A stretch of DNA of 64,000 nucleotides from Prolixibacteraceae bacterium (GCA_018648265.1 JABGRN010000009.1:1-64000), one strand, 5' to 3'. Counted from the stretch's first letter, positions 9,152-18,190 are shown. Program-made: numbers and translations. The notes: generated by a model from the letters alone, not told the origin.

Positions 9152-9228
9152 CGTCATTCTGAATTTATTTCAGAATCTCAAATTAATCTATTATATTTTT
9201 GAGAAACTGAAACAAGTTCAGTTTGACA
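9152..9228. repeat. Imperfect palindrome, CGTCATTCTGAA type
   Basis: CGTCATTCTGAATTTATTTC at the left is an imperfect inverted match of the right part, which ends AAGTTCAGTTTGACA. Both ends carry the typical C-T-G-A-A...T-T-C-A-G sub-hairpin. It occupies the gap between the epimerase stop (9256) and the kinase start (9115). No coding potential is seen. Confidence 0.55.
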
Positions 9229-9255
9229 AACAAAGGAGTTGAATCTAAATTTGAC

Positions 9256-10224
9256 CTACTTCGATGCATGCATCTGTTCTTTAATCCAATCGTAAGTTTT
9301 TTTCATCCCATCTTTTAATGGATACGAAGGTGCCCAATTAAGATATTCTTTAATTAAATCATTATCACTATTCCGTCCGCGAACGCCTTTTGGCGCATCC
9401 AAATCATAAGTACGTTTAAGCTTAATTCCTGCAATTTCTTCCACATAATCAACTAATTCATTAATTGAAACCATTTCGTCACTACCCAAATTAATAGGCT
9501 CCTCAATACCACTTTCCATAATTTTCAGGATTCCTTCAACACATTCATCGATGTACATAAACGAGCGGGTTTGTTCGCCGTCACCCCAAATAATAATTTC
9601 GTCTTTTCCGTAAAGTTCGCCTTCAATTACTTTACGACACATCGCAGCCGGTGCTTTTTCGCGGCCACCATCGTAAGTTCCAAACGGACCATAAACATTA
9701 TGAAAACGTGCAACACGGGTTGTTAATTTAAAATCTTCTGTAAAATGACGGCACATTCTTTCCGAAAAAAGTTTTTCCCAACCATAACCATCTTCTGCCA
9801 TTGCCGGGTATGCATCTGCTTCCTTTAGTCCTGGATTATCTACATCGGTCTGTTTTTCGGCATTATAAACACATGCCGACGAAGCATAAAAGAATCGGGT
9901 AACACCCACATCGCGGGCGGCCATTAATAGGTGTGTATTTATTAAAACACTCAACATACAATCGGCTTTGTTATTTTCAATAAAACCCATTCCGCCCATG
10001 TCGGCAGCCAAATTAAATACTTCGTTTAAACCATTTACCGAAGTGTAACAATTTGCCTTATCGTTTAAATCAAGCACCAAATTGTCACAATCATCGTGCA
10101 CCTGATACCATTGGGTTAAGGGTTTTTTATCTACCACACGAACAAAATGTCCCATGTCTGCTAATTTTCTTGCCAGATGTCCGCCAATAAAACCACCTCC
10201 ACCTGCTACTAAAATTCGTTTCAT
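9256..10224 (-). CDS. gme: GDP-mannose 3,5-epimerase, plant-like
   Basis: A 322-residue extended SDR. From memory of the plant enzyme (GDP-D-mannose to GDP-L-galactose and GDP-L-gulose), very long stretches coincide: NLAADMGGMGFI, FFYASSACVY, RFHNVYGPFGT, GGREKAPAA, WGDGEQTRSF, NLGSDEMVS and RGRNSDN. The NAD loop GGGGFIGGH is at 8-16, the YxxxK pair at Tyr147/Lys151, and the two epimerase acid/base residues (Cys and Lys, Cys145/Lys217 in Arabidopsis) correspond to Cys118 and Lys190. I chose the ATG at 10224 because MKRILVAGG is the normal Rossmann start; a 20-residue upstream extension is unlike the family. It is the first gene downstream of the divergent LacI regulator. Confidence 0.88.
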   Translation of the reverse strand: MKRILVAGGGGFIGGHLARKLADMGHFVRVVDKKPLTQWYQVHDDCDNLVLDLNDKANCYTSVNGLNEVFNLAADMGGMGFIENNKADCMLSVLINTHLLMAARDVGVTRFFYASSACVYNAEKQTDVDNPGLKEADAYPAMAEDGYGWEKLFSERMCRHFTEDFKLTTRVARFHNVYGPFGTYDGGREKAPAAMCRKVIEGELYGKDEIIIWGDGEQTRSFMYIDECVEGILKIMESGIEEPINLGSDEMVSINELVDYVEEIAGIKLKRTYDLDAPKGVRGRNSDNDLIKEYLNWAPSYPLKDGMKKTYDWIKEQMHASK

Positions 10225-10304
10225 TTTTCTGATTTTTAATTTTATTTTCAATACAAATATTGATAAACTTTTCATGCCCTGCAACCCGATAAGAAGAAGC
10301 TTTT

Positions 10305-10334
10305 AACGCAAAGGATTCCGCAAAGGTTTGCGTT
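10305..10334. promoter_or_regulatory. Candidate operator in the LacI/epimerase divergent region
   Basis: AACGCAAA and TTTGCGTT form a perfect 8-base inverted repeat spaced by 14 bases, in the 247-base region between the divergent regulator and epimerase genes. LacI-family proteins bind palindromes, usually less widely spaced, so this is a suggestion only. Confidence 0.3.
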
Positions 10335-10446
10335 GACAATTATATGCTGCAGAACATTTTCTGTGTCGCAAAAACAGGGTGATGCGATAACCAAATAGCA
10401 TTTTTTATAACGGTATTTTGAAAGTCGAAACACCCAATAAAAGTGC

Positions 10447-10454
10447 TAAATTTG
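10447..10454 (+). promoter_or_regulatory. Bacteroidota -7 element of the lacI-type gene
   Basis: TAAATTTG fits the Bacteroidota -7 consensus TAnnTTTG and lies 17 bases before the regulator's ATG. A TTTG at 10417-10420 is a possible -33 element but the spacer (26) is longer than usual. Confidence 0.45.
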
Positions 10455-10471
10455 CATAACATTCAAAATTA

Positions 10472-11485
10472 ATGAGCAAACGACACATATCATTAAAAGA
10501 TTTGGCAAACGAACTTAAAGTTTCCATTTCAACTGTTTCGCGGGCATTGAAAAATCATCCTGACATTAGTCCCGAACTAACTTTGAAAATACAAAAGCTT
10601 GCAGCTGATTGGAATTACACCCCAAACCCGCTGGCAATGGGTTTACTGCGACAACAAACAAAAATGATTGGTGTTATTGTTCCAGACATCGTTACTCATT
10701 TTTACGCCTCTATTATTTCGGGGATTGAAGAAGTGGCAAAACAACACGGTTATTATATTGTAATTGCCTCATCAAACGAATCGCTTCAGAAAGAGATTGA
10801 GTCGGTTGAAAACCTTTTAAAATCGAGGGTTGAAGGATTTATTGTTTGTTTGAGCCAGGAAACCAATAAATACGACCATTTTGAAAAGTTAAATTCCAAC
10901 GAAATTCCACTTGTTTTTTTCGACCGAATTTGTGAATCATTAGATGTGCCATCGGTTGTTGTTGACGGTGTTGAAGCAACAAAAAAGATAACCCGGCATT
11001 TTTATGAAAACGGATGTAAAAGAATTGCATATATTTCGGGCCCGGAACATTTGAATATTTCTAAAAACCGAAAAGTCGGATATCTCGAAGGATTAAAAGA
11101 GTGTGGATTAAAATTCGACCCTCAATTTTTAGTCACATGTAATTTGAGTACCAAAGATGCAACTCGCGCAACCCGGCAACTACTAACAAATAAGATTCTT
11201 CCCGACGCTATTTTTGGATTAAACGATACCATTGCTTTTGCTGCAATGAAAGAAATCAAAAATCAAGGTTTAAAAATTCCCGATGATATTGCATTGGTTG
11301 GATTTACAGACGAATTTCATTCAACAGTTGTCGAACCTTCTTTAACCTCGGTTACACACCCGACTTTTAAGATGGGACAGGAAGCAGCCAATTTGTTTTT
11401 TAAGTGTATTCGAAATGGGAAAGGATTCTCTGAAAAAATTGAATTAAAAGCAGATTTGATTATTCGTGAGTCAACCTTAAAATAA
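10472..11485 (+). CDS. LacI-family transcriptional regulator
   Basis: A 337-residue DNA-binding regulator. Residues 5-26 form the LacI helix-turn-helix (SLKDLANELKVSISTVSRAL), followed by the hinge helix (NPLAMGLLRQQT) and a periplasmic-binding-protein-like sensor domain from about 60 (IGVIVPDIVTHFYASIISGI). It ends with the usual TSVTHPTFKMGQEAANLF dimer segment. It is divergent from the epimerase operon, so it most likely controls the nucleotide-sugar/fucose-type genes from 10224 down to 3210 in response to a sugar or sugar phosphate. The effector is unknown. Confidence 0.88.
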   Translation: MSKRHISLKDLANELKVSISTVSRALKNHPDISPELTLKIQKLAADWNYTPNPLAMGLLRQQTKMIGVIVPDIVTHFYASIISGIEEVAKQHGYYIVIASSNESLQKEIESVENLLKSRVEGFIVCLSQETNKYDHFEKLNSNEIPLVFFDRICESLDVPSVVVDGVEATKKITRHFYENGCKRIAYISGPEHLNISKNRKVGYLEGLKECGLKFDPQFLVTCNLSTKDATRATRQLLTNKILPDAIFGLNDTIAFAAMKEIKNQGLKIPDDIALVGFTDEFHSTVVEPSLTSVTHPTFKMGQEAANLFFKCIRNGKGFSEKIELKADLIIRESTLK

Positions 11486-11510
11486 AGTTTGGATACTTTG
11501 TAGTTTCAAG

Positions 11511-11915
11511 TTAATTGCATTTTAAACAAAATCCGCGGTGTACACAAATTGTGCCCCCGCATGTATTGCATGTCCATTTTTTTTGTTCATTTTGAACAAA
11601 ATTATCTAACCCACTTTTTTTAATGTTATTAAGGTTTTCGATCATACTCATGTTGTATTTTGTCCGGTATCGTTTATCGAGATGCTTTAAACGAGCGCAC
11701 GGAAATTTTTCGCAATCGTAACAGAAATTTGAAGGAGTTGTTTTTAGAAATTCGCAATTACTGATACTACATTTTGCACAACTCAGGCGTTTAGAGGCTT
11801 CATCCCCCCTACATCCTGAACAACTATTTTTATCGCGGAGAAAGGCCAGACAAATCCCACAATTCATCCCGCAAGGGGCAATTAATGTTGTTTCTATACT
11901 ATTCACCGATTCCAA
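11511..11915 (-). CDS. DUF3795 domain protein, cysteine-rich
   Basis: A 134-residue cytosolic protein with many cysteines in paired arrangements: CGMNCGIC, CSGCRG, CAKCSISNC, CYDCEKFPC, and a C-terminal CNTCGGTIC...CLKC ribbon. This is the DUF3795 pattern and should bind several zinc ions or an iron-sulfur centre. The biological role of the family is unknown. It sits between the LacI regulator and the rhamnosidase operon without obvious link to either; its stop is 26 bases from the convergent regulator's stop. Confidence 0.8.
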   Translation of the reverse strand: MESVNSIETTLIAPCGMNCGICLAFLRDKNSCSGCRGDEASKRLSCAKCSISNCEFLKTTPSNFCYDCEKFPCARLKHLDKRYRTKYNMSMIENLNNIKKSGLDNFVQNEQKKWTCNTCGGTICVHRGFCLKCN

Positions 11916-11950
11916 AATAGCTTTTTAGTTTTATGAATGTATTATTAAAA

Positions 11951-11986
11951 AAAGGATTCCATCTCTACAAAAAGATGGAATCCTTT
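11951..11986 (-). terminator. Rho-independent terminator of the GH106 operon
   Basis: A perfect 14-base stem (11951-11964 with 11973-11986, AAAGGATTCCATCT) with an 8-base loop lies 6 bases past the GH106 stop. On the minus strand it is followed by a run of T residues. Confidence 0.85.
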
Positions 11987-11992
11987 GTGAAA

Positions 11993-14611
11993 CTAATTCA
12001 AATTCAATAGAGTCACCGGTCCCAATAATCCGGCATCCTTAATTTCCCATTCAGAAGCATCAAATGGTTCGTATTCGATATTCACTAAATTTATGTCGTG
12101 GAAATTTCGCCAAACCACTCCCCTTTTATCTAAATCGCGAATTCGGTTAGCTGCTACATTACTTACCTCAATTTCCAGTTTATTATTTCCTTCAATTAAA
12201 TTTTCAACTTTTATTTTAAAAACAGGACCAAGCAAAGTACCCAATTCTTTTTCATTCAAATAAACCCGTGCACAGTCTTTGACATCGCCAAGATTAAGAA
12301 TTCCTGAGGCAGATTTTTGAGACCAATTAAATTCTGTTGAATACTTAACTGTACCTGCAAATCTCTTTGTTTCATGGTCACCAGCATTTGTCCACGATAC
12401 TAAATCATCCATTTGCAAATTACCCGGATAAACAGGACCACCTTCCAAAAACTCTACTTTCCAAAGTGCGCCAATTTCAATCAGGTTTGACTCTGACTCT
12501 TCATAAGCAAAATCAGGAGCATCAATTGATTTTTCCACACATCTTATAAACACCGATTGTTCTGTATCTAATTGAATTCGAATCGATTTTCCCTTTTTAT
12601 CGGCTTTACTTATTTCGCCATTCATCGGATTCAAAAAAACATACGATTTTGCAGGCGATTGTAATTCCACCCATTCATCTTTCATTTCCAATCCGGTATT
12701 AAAAACCATGTACCAATCTTCATTATTCTTTTTCATTTTCAGGAAATGAAATCCTTTTCCAGATAAAGATTGCTCACCTGCAACATTATTCGCAAGTAGT
12801 AATTCGCCAACATTTCCTACCAATATTTCGGTTGAAACTGAAGATTTTATATTTTCCAGAAGTTGTTCTCGTTCTTCCAAATTTGCCATTCCGGGAACGC
12901 TTTTCGGAAGAAATTCATCGAAATAAACTTTCCCACCGTCAGCAATAAATTTTGCAAGTTGTTTCATAGTCTCCACGGGAATGTATTCTGTTTTCGGAAC
13001 AATAACAGCTTTATAATTCGATTTACCGGAAGTGACAATTTCGCCGTTTAACAATTCACAATCCAATAATTGTTTATCCGAAATGTAATCGAAAGTGTAA
13101 CCCGCTTTTCTCAATTCTTCCGACAAACCTGCAATGGGATGTTTCATAAACCAACCGGCATCTTTATTAACTCCAAGGTGATTAAATAACCGACCTTCGC
13201 TGGCTGCAACATCGTAATATGGCCAGTAAATTAAAATGTCATTCCCCATTTTAGATTCCTGTAAAACCGTTTGTGAACGTTCGATGTATTTAAATAATGT
13301 TGGCATTTCGCGGTAAAGTGGATTTCGGTTATTTATTTGTGTTGAAGCATAAAACAGCCAACCCGGCCATTCTGCATCCTCGAAAGAATAACATGTTCCA
13401 TGAAAAAACATGTGATTAATTCCTGCCAGAAAAAAGCGGTTAGTTGCCCGAACCAAATCTGAAGTTGTTACCGTCCAATGTTCTTCCAACCACGTGTAGC
13501 TTTCTGACGAAACCAGTTTTTGTCCGGTTACATGTGCAGCCGAAGACGCAAATTTATTTACAAAAACATCAACCGTGCCCGGTTCAACCGTTCTAAAAAT
13601 CTCTGTTTCTGGAATGTCGCAGGCAGCATATAAATCCAGTATATTTCCCGGCGATCCGTGCGCCTGATTTCTGTTAAGACTTTTATGATTGTTTGCCCAT
13701 TCGGTCATTGGCTGAATAAATGATTCAAGAACCAAATCAGCCAGTGTTTCACGATAATCGGATTTTACACGGGCAACAGTTTCATTATCTTCGCAATCGC
13801 CAGCCAAAACATGTAAATAATTTGCCAATTTATAACCCCTGCGTTTTTCAAATTCCTCCAAAAAATTAGTCGTAAAATCCCCTGTATATTCAAACGAATC
13901 GTGGAAAAAACATCTTAGTTTTCCTTCGTCAATTCCCAGTCTTGTCCAAAATTCATCGAGGTACCAATTGGTAATATCTTCGTTAAAAGTATCGATTGCC
14001 CAACCTTCACCACCTTCAGAAGGACGTTTTACTTTATCGCGATTTTTTAATCGCAGCGCAGTATAAACGGTTCCGTCAGACGGTGCCTCAAAAGTTTCAG
14101 CAGCATTTAAAATGGTAACTTCTTGGTTTTCATTCACAAAAGAAATGGCAGCTGCATTTTTTACATCGGCAGGAAGTTTCCATATTTCTCCCTTTATAAT
14201 TTCCATTTTTTGCATTCGCAACGACCAAAGCCCTTTTTCTTCTGGTACAAAAGGTGCACCGCATCGCCAGCCACTTCCGGGAGGTAAATCAACGCCCAAC
14301 CCCAGTTTGTTAGCTTCTTCGATTGTAAATTTTAATATCTCCGAAAACTCAGGAGACAAGTATTCAATGAACCGATCTTCCGTACCTTTCACACCATAAA
14401 TCGGCGTAATTTCCATCCCGCCGATTCCGGCATCTGCAAATTCGCGTAATTCACGTTTAATATTTTCCTCATCAACAGCATTCCCCATCCACCACCAGCG
14501 TGTCCATGGTTTCGATTCTTGTGTTGGTTCGGGCCATTCTACTTTTTCGGCTGTGCAGGATCCAAGAAATAAAAAAATTATCAAGAAAGTGATTTGATAT
14601 AAATTTTTCAT
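11993..14611 (-). CDS. GH106-like alpha-L-rhamnosidase, lipoprotein
   Basis: An 872-residue exported hydrolase with a lipobox (LIIFLFLGSC). The start of the mature part, PWTRWWWMGNAVDEENI followed by FADAGIGGMEI, and the central SSAAHVTGQKLVSSESYTW are typical of GH106 and its relatives. A C-terminal beta-sandwich (about 750-870, ASGILNLGDVKDCARVYLNE) looks like a carbohydrate-binding or galactose-binding fold. It is somewhat shorter than typical GH106 enzymes, so substrate may differ. The upstream toroid gene ends 5 bases before it, so the two are co-transcribed and probably act on the same glycan. Confidence 0.78.
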   Translation of the reverse strand: MKNLYQITFLIIFLFLGSCTAEKVEWPEPTQESKPWTRWWWMGNAVDEENIKRELREFADAGIGGMEITPIYGVKGTEDRFIEYLSPEFSEILKFTIEEANKLGLGVDLPPGSGWRCGAPFVPEEKGLWSLRMQKMEIIKGEIWKLPADVKNAAAISFVNENQEVTILNAAETFEAPSDGTVYTALRLKNRDKVKRPSEGGEGWAIDTFNEDITNWYLDEFWTRLGIDEGKLRCFFHDSFEYTGDFTTNFLEEFEKRRGYKLANYLHVLAGDCEDNETVARVKSDYRETLADLVLESFIQPMTEWANNHKSLNRNQAHGSPGNILDLYAACDIPETEIFRTVEPGTVDVFVNKFASSAAHVTGQKLVSSESYTWLEEHWTVTTSDLVRATNRFFLAGINHMFFHGTCYSFEDAEWPGWLFYASTQINNRNPLYREMPTLFKYIERSQTVLQESKMGNDILIYWPYYDVAASEGRLFNHLGVNKDAGWFMKHPIAGLSEELRKAGYTFDYISDKQLLDCELLNGEIVTSGKSNYKAVIVPKTEYIPVETMKQLAKFIADGGKVYFDEFLPKSVPGMANLEEREQLLENIKSSVSTEILVGNVGELLLANNVAGEQSLSGKGFHFLKMKKNNEDWYMVFNTGLEMKDEWVELQSPAKSYVFLNPMNGEISKADKKGKSIRIQLDTEQSVFIRCVEKSIDAPDFAYEESESNLIEIGALWKVEFLEGGPVYPGNLQMDDLVSWTNAGDHETKRFAGTVKYSTEFNWSQKSASGILNLGDVKDCARVYLNEKELGTLLGPVFKIKVENLIEGNNKLEIEVSNVAANRIRDLDKRGVVWRNFHDINLVNIEYEPFDASEWEIKDAGLLGPVTLLNLN

Positions 14612-14616
14612 ATTGG

Positions 14617-16695
14617 TTAGTTAAATTTTTCAATTTGTAATTTACTAAGCTTTTGCGGGGGTAAAGTTATTTCTATCTCCTTGATTTTATCAGTAATGAC
14701 GAGTTGTGATTGTTGTTTCGCATTTAAAAGCACCTTATAATTTCCGTTTTCAAGATTAAAAAACCTGGCACCCATTTTTCGGGAATCATTTCCAAAATGA
14801 AAAAGCTGAGCTTCAAACTTTTGTGTTGAATTCGTTTCTGTAAGAATTGCAATTTCTTTTGAACTGGTCAACCATTGAACACCAAAAACCGGTAAAAATT
14901 TAAAATTGCCGATACTTCCCGTCAAACTGGAAAATAAAAAACCCGCATTAAACACAGGAATTTTTTCAGCAAAAAAGTAGTTAAAATATTTCCCTGTAGC
15001 AAACAGACGATCGGTCCAGCGCACTTCTGTAGTAAAAAACTCTTCTGGCAACGAAAGCGACATTCGCAATTCGTTCATCGATTTCGTTAGTTTTTGAACA
15101 TCTTTTTCAAAAATAAAACTTTCGTAACCTTTTGCATCGTTTTCCAAAATCGAATCGAAAGAAAAATCATTAGTGATTAAGCGATATTTAATTAAAATCT
15201 CCGGAATGCTATCTTTTAATTTTGCCAGGCTCCATTCCAAACTTCCCTCTTTATAATCCTCCGTATTATTTTTAGCAACACCAAGTAATATTTTTTCAGC
15301 AACAAAACGAATCGGGTTCAGGTAAAATTCGTCTTTTGTAATATGATAAGCCTGCAAAAAACACTCGTACATATTTTCCTGCTGACTTGGATAATCGTAC
15401 AGCGGTGAGTGATAATTTTCGGGTTGCCACCAATTTTCTCCGGTGCCTGATGGTTTTCCGTCGGGCCAGTGAATTGCGGTTGGCACAATTCCATTTGGTT
15501 TTCCATTCTCTTCTGAAAAAGTTGCCTCTACCCAGGTTTTTAGCCAGCTTTTCATAAATCGGCCAACTCGTTCGTTGCCAGTCCTCAACCAGATTAACAT
15601 TAGTGGTTGAACCAGGCGCGTATGGTATGGTGAATCGCACGCCCGTTTATCATTTAAGTCAACTGTATCAACATTAAACCAGGTAGATTTAAATTGAAGT
15701 TGCCCGCGTTGGTTTATTCCACTCCACAAGTTTTCAATGTAATCGAGAACTTGTAAAGCACGTTTTTCCCAAACAGGGTTTTCGGCTTGCAAATTTAACA
15801 TACAAGTTAGTGGGTCGGAATATTCCTCCGAGGTGTGTTCAACGTCGCTCATGCTTTTTGTGTACCCTTTCTCCATTTTCGACAAAGCATACAAACCTTC
15901 AAACAATTTTTCCTTGCTGTTAACCGCTTTTTTATCCTCGAAAGCAAAAAGAACCGGAACCCAGTTTCTCCACATTTCTACATCGTCGCCCCAGCCACCG
16001 CCAAACTGACCATCCGAAATCTGTCTATTATCAACCCACCAATGAATCAAATAGGTTAATTTTTCCAAAACCATTCGCTGATAATTTGCCCAATCGGGAG
16101 CTTTTTGATTTGCTTCAACTATTTCGTTCCACGGTTTATAATTGCCTAAATAGCCCTTAATTAATTCATTTTCAGGATAAGACCTTTGTGAAATTTTTAA
16201 CAAGCGGAGACTTTCGTTTATGTACTTATTGCGATTTTCGGGAACTAAACTAATTTGCCCATTTTGAATTAAATGAGCGAGTAGCATCCTACTTCTGTAA
16301 AATGCTATTATCGGGGAAAAAAGATTTGACTCTTCAAGTTGAGGAAAAAAGAAACGATCGATTTTGCACTCACGAATAAAACCACATAAATATCCACTCG
16401 ACTCATTTCCTTCGGAACCAGGATTTGCGTATTTCTCAAATCCATTTGCCCAACGATCTGCAATAAAAAATAATTTTCCCAGAATCTCCTTTTCATTTGA
16501 AGAAAACAAAGGATTTTTTAAGGCATCCTCAAGAAGTTTTGCACGCCTTTTTTCATCGTTTGTATTTCCAATCTTCAGAATTAATTTTTCTAAAGGATTA
16601 TTTGTGTATTGCGCAAACAACTTTGTTGGCATAAAAGAAACTACAGTTGCAAGTGCTGTAATAGCTTGTATAAAATCTTTTCGGTCTAGGTTCAT
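14617..16695 (-). CDS. Exported protein of unknown family, likely helical toroid enzyme
   Basis: A 692-residue protein with an N-terminal signal (MNLDRKDFIQAITALATVVSFMPTKLFAQ). Long amphipathic helices from 190 to 480 with glycine/aromatic loops (GQFGGGWGDDVEMWRNW, ENWWQPENYHSPLYDYPSQQ) suggest an (alpha/alpha)n toroid of the glycoside hydrolase or polysaccharide lyase type. A beta-rich C-terminal part (about 590-690) follows. I do not recognise a named family. The acidic pair in GWGDDVEMW and the WWQPENYHSPLYDY loop are candidate active-site regions. It is translationally close to the GH106 gene (5 bases), which suggests a partner role in rhamnose-containing glycan breakdown. Confidence 0.6.
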   Translation of the reverse strand: MNLDRKDFIQAITALATVVSFMPTKLFAQYTNNPLEKLILKIGNTNDEKRRAKLLEDALKNPLFSSNEKEILGKLFFIADRWANGFEKYANPGSEGNESSGYLCGFIRECKIDRFFFPQLEESNLFSPIIAFYRSRMLLAHLIQNGQISLVPENRNKYINESLRLLKISQRSYPENELIKGYLGNYKPWNEIVEANQKAPDWANYQRMVLEKLTYLIHWWVDNRQISDGQFGGGWGDDVEMWRNWVPVLFAFEDKKAVNSKEKLFEGLYALSKMEKGYTKSMSDVEHTSEEYSDPLTCMLNLQAENPVWEKRALQVLDYIENLWSGINQRGQLQFKSTWFNVDTVDLNDKRACDSPYHTRLVQPLMLIWLRTGNERVGRFMKSWLKTWVEATFSEENGKPNGIVPTAIHWPDGKPSGTGENWWQPENYHSPLYDYPSQQENMYECFLQAYHITKDEFYLNPIRFVAEKILLGVAKNNTEDYKEGSLEWSLAKLKDSIPEILIKYRLITNDFSFDSILENDAKGYESFIFEKDVQKLTKSMNELRMSLSLPEEFFTTEVRWTDRLFATGKYFNYFFAEKIPVFNAGFLFSSLTGSIGNFKFLPVFGVQWLTSSKEIAILTETNSTQKFEAQLFHFGNDSRKMGARFFNLENGNYKVLLNAKQQSQLVITDKIKEIEITLPPQKLSKLQIEKFN

Positions 16696-16791
16696 AGCGA
16701 TTTTCTTTCCCTAAAAATAGATATTTAAACCCAATGATTTAATATTCCTTTAATGAATTATTAATTTAGCAAAAACAAATCTTACAGAATC

Positions 16792-18054
16792 ATGAAAAAA
16801 CTATTTATATCTATATTTTTTTCTCTTGTTTATTTTTCCGCAAGTGTATTAGCCCAACCATTTGAAGGAAAATACAACGAAGTGATTTATAAGGAATCTG
16901 AAGTTCCATCTCATAAATTACCAGATGTTTTGACCACATTTAACGGAGAGAAAATTGATAATATTGAAAAATGGGAAAAAGCGCGAAAACCTGAAATTCT
17001 CAATTTTTTTGAACAGAATTTATTTGGGGAAATCCCAGTTCCGCTTAGTGCAATTAAAAAATCTTTCGAGATTGTGTCAGAAGACAAAACTATTTTAGAA
17101 GGGCTTTGCACGCGCAAAGATGTTTTAATAACCCTAAAAAACGATATTGGAGAAGTAAAAATGCCACTTGTGCTTTTTATTCCAAACCATGCAAAAAAAA
17201 CCGTTCCGGTAATTTATTTGGCCAATGGAAGCGATATAAAAAATAACAGACTGGAATTGGAAAACCTGCAACGATTTGGTTATACACGTAACGGAATTCC
17301 TTTGCGGGAATTAATGTTACGTGGAATTGGACTTGCGACTATCGACTACCAGGCATTTGCAAGCGATAACCGAAATAAAGACGGAAAAGTTAGTGGAGGA
17401 ATTACTAATCTTTTTTTTGAAGCTGGACAGGAATTTACAAGAGAAAATGAATGGGGAATGATGGCAATTTGGGCTTTCGCAATGCGATCCGGGATGGATT
17501 ATCTGGAAACTGATTCTGAAGTAAATGCCGGGCAAATTGCTGTTTTGGGATGTTCAATTGGTGGAAAAGTAGCATTGTGGGCAGCGGCTACCGACGAAAG
17601 ATTTGGGATGACTTTATTGGCAACAGTTGGACATGGCGGTGATGCGATTTGGCGGCGTGAATTCGGCGAAACTCTTGAAAATATGTGTAAATATCTTCCA
17701 ACATGGGTATGCAGGAATGCAAATAAATATGCAAAAAACATTCACGAGATGCCGGTAGATCAGCACTGTTTGCTGGCAACACTTGCACCCCGCCCATTTT
17801 ATGTAAGCAACGCTCAGGACGATTTATGGGCCGACCCCAAAGGACAGTGGATCGGAACTTACAATGCCGCACCTGCATATAAATTATACAACAAAAATGT
17901 AGCTTTTTCATCACCCGAACAGCCGCAGGTTAATCAACCAATAATTGAAAGTAAAATTGGATATCACATTCGTTCAGGATTTCATGGGCTTGAAGTTTAT
18001 GATTGGTTGAGGTACATGAAATTTATTGAATACCATTTTATTAGCACCCTATAA
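16792..18054 (+). CDS. CE15-like glucuronoyl esterase family protein
   Basis: A 420-residue exported alpha/beta hydrolase (signal to about Ala21). CE15 landmarks are present: WGMMAIWAFAMRSGMDYLETD (221-241), the nucleophile elbow GCSIGGK with Ser255, HCLLATLAPRPFYVSNAQDD, and the C-terminal GYHIRSGFHGLEVYDW with His398. Known glucuronoyl esterases cut esters between lignin alcohols and 4-O-methylglucuronate. They have GCSRxGK; here the Arg that helps the oxyanion hole is Ile. The enzyme may therefore act on a different ester. It is divergent from the toroid/GH106 operon and 385 bases upstream of the propeller gene. Confidence 0.75.
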   Translation: MKKLFISIFFSLVYFSASVLAQPFEGKYNEVIYKESEVPSHKLPDVLTTFNGEKIDNIEKWEKARKPEILNFFEQNLFGEIPVPLSAIKKSFEIVSEDKTILEGLCTRKDVLITLKNDIGEVKMPLVLFIPNHAKKTVPVIYLANGSDIKNNRLELENLQRFGYTRNGIPLRELMLRGIGLATIDYQAFASDNRNKDGKVSGGITNLFFEAGQEFTRENEWGMMAIWAFAMRSGMDYLETDSEVNAGQIAVLGCSIGGKVALWAAATDERFGMTLLATVGHGGDAIWRREFGETLENMCKYLPTWVCRNANKYAKNIHEMPVDQHCLLATLAPRPFYVSNAQDDLWADPKGQWIGTYNAAPAYKLYNKNVAFSSPEQPQVNQPIIESKIGYHIRSGFHGLEVYDWLRYMKFIEYHFISTL

Positions 18055-18148
18055 CAACGATTTATCAAAATCATTTTCCAGAGAGAAGCACACAAATCGG
18101 AATTTAACTGGTCAGCAATAATATTTTCTATGAAACTAATTTCAGTCT

Positions 18149-18190
18149 CCGACTACACTCAGCCTGACAGTCCCAGTGAGCGGAGTCGAA
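18149..18190. repeat. Imperfect hairpin repeat (TGAGCGGAGTC type)
   Basis: CCGACTACACTCA pairs, with two mismatches, with TGAGCGGAGTCGA. This is the widespread Bacteroidota GACTCCGCTCA palindrome in degraded form. It lies in the 385-base gap 18055-18439, which shows no other feature. Confidence 0.5.

Noticed and set aside
14112-14399. Plus-strand open frame of 95 codons inside the GH106-like gene
   Set aside because: It lies antisense to a gene with convincing family motifs, lacks any recognisable domain and has the composition of an antisense shadow.
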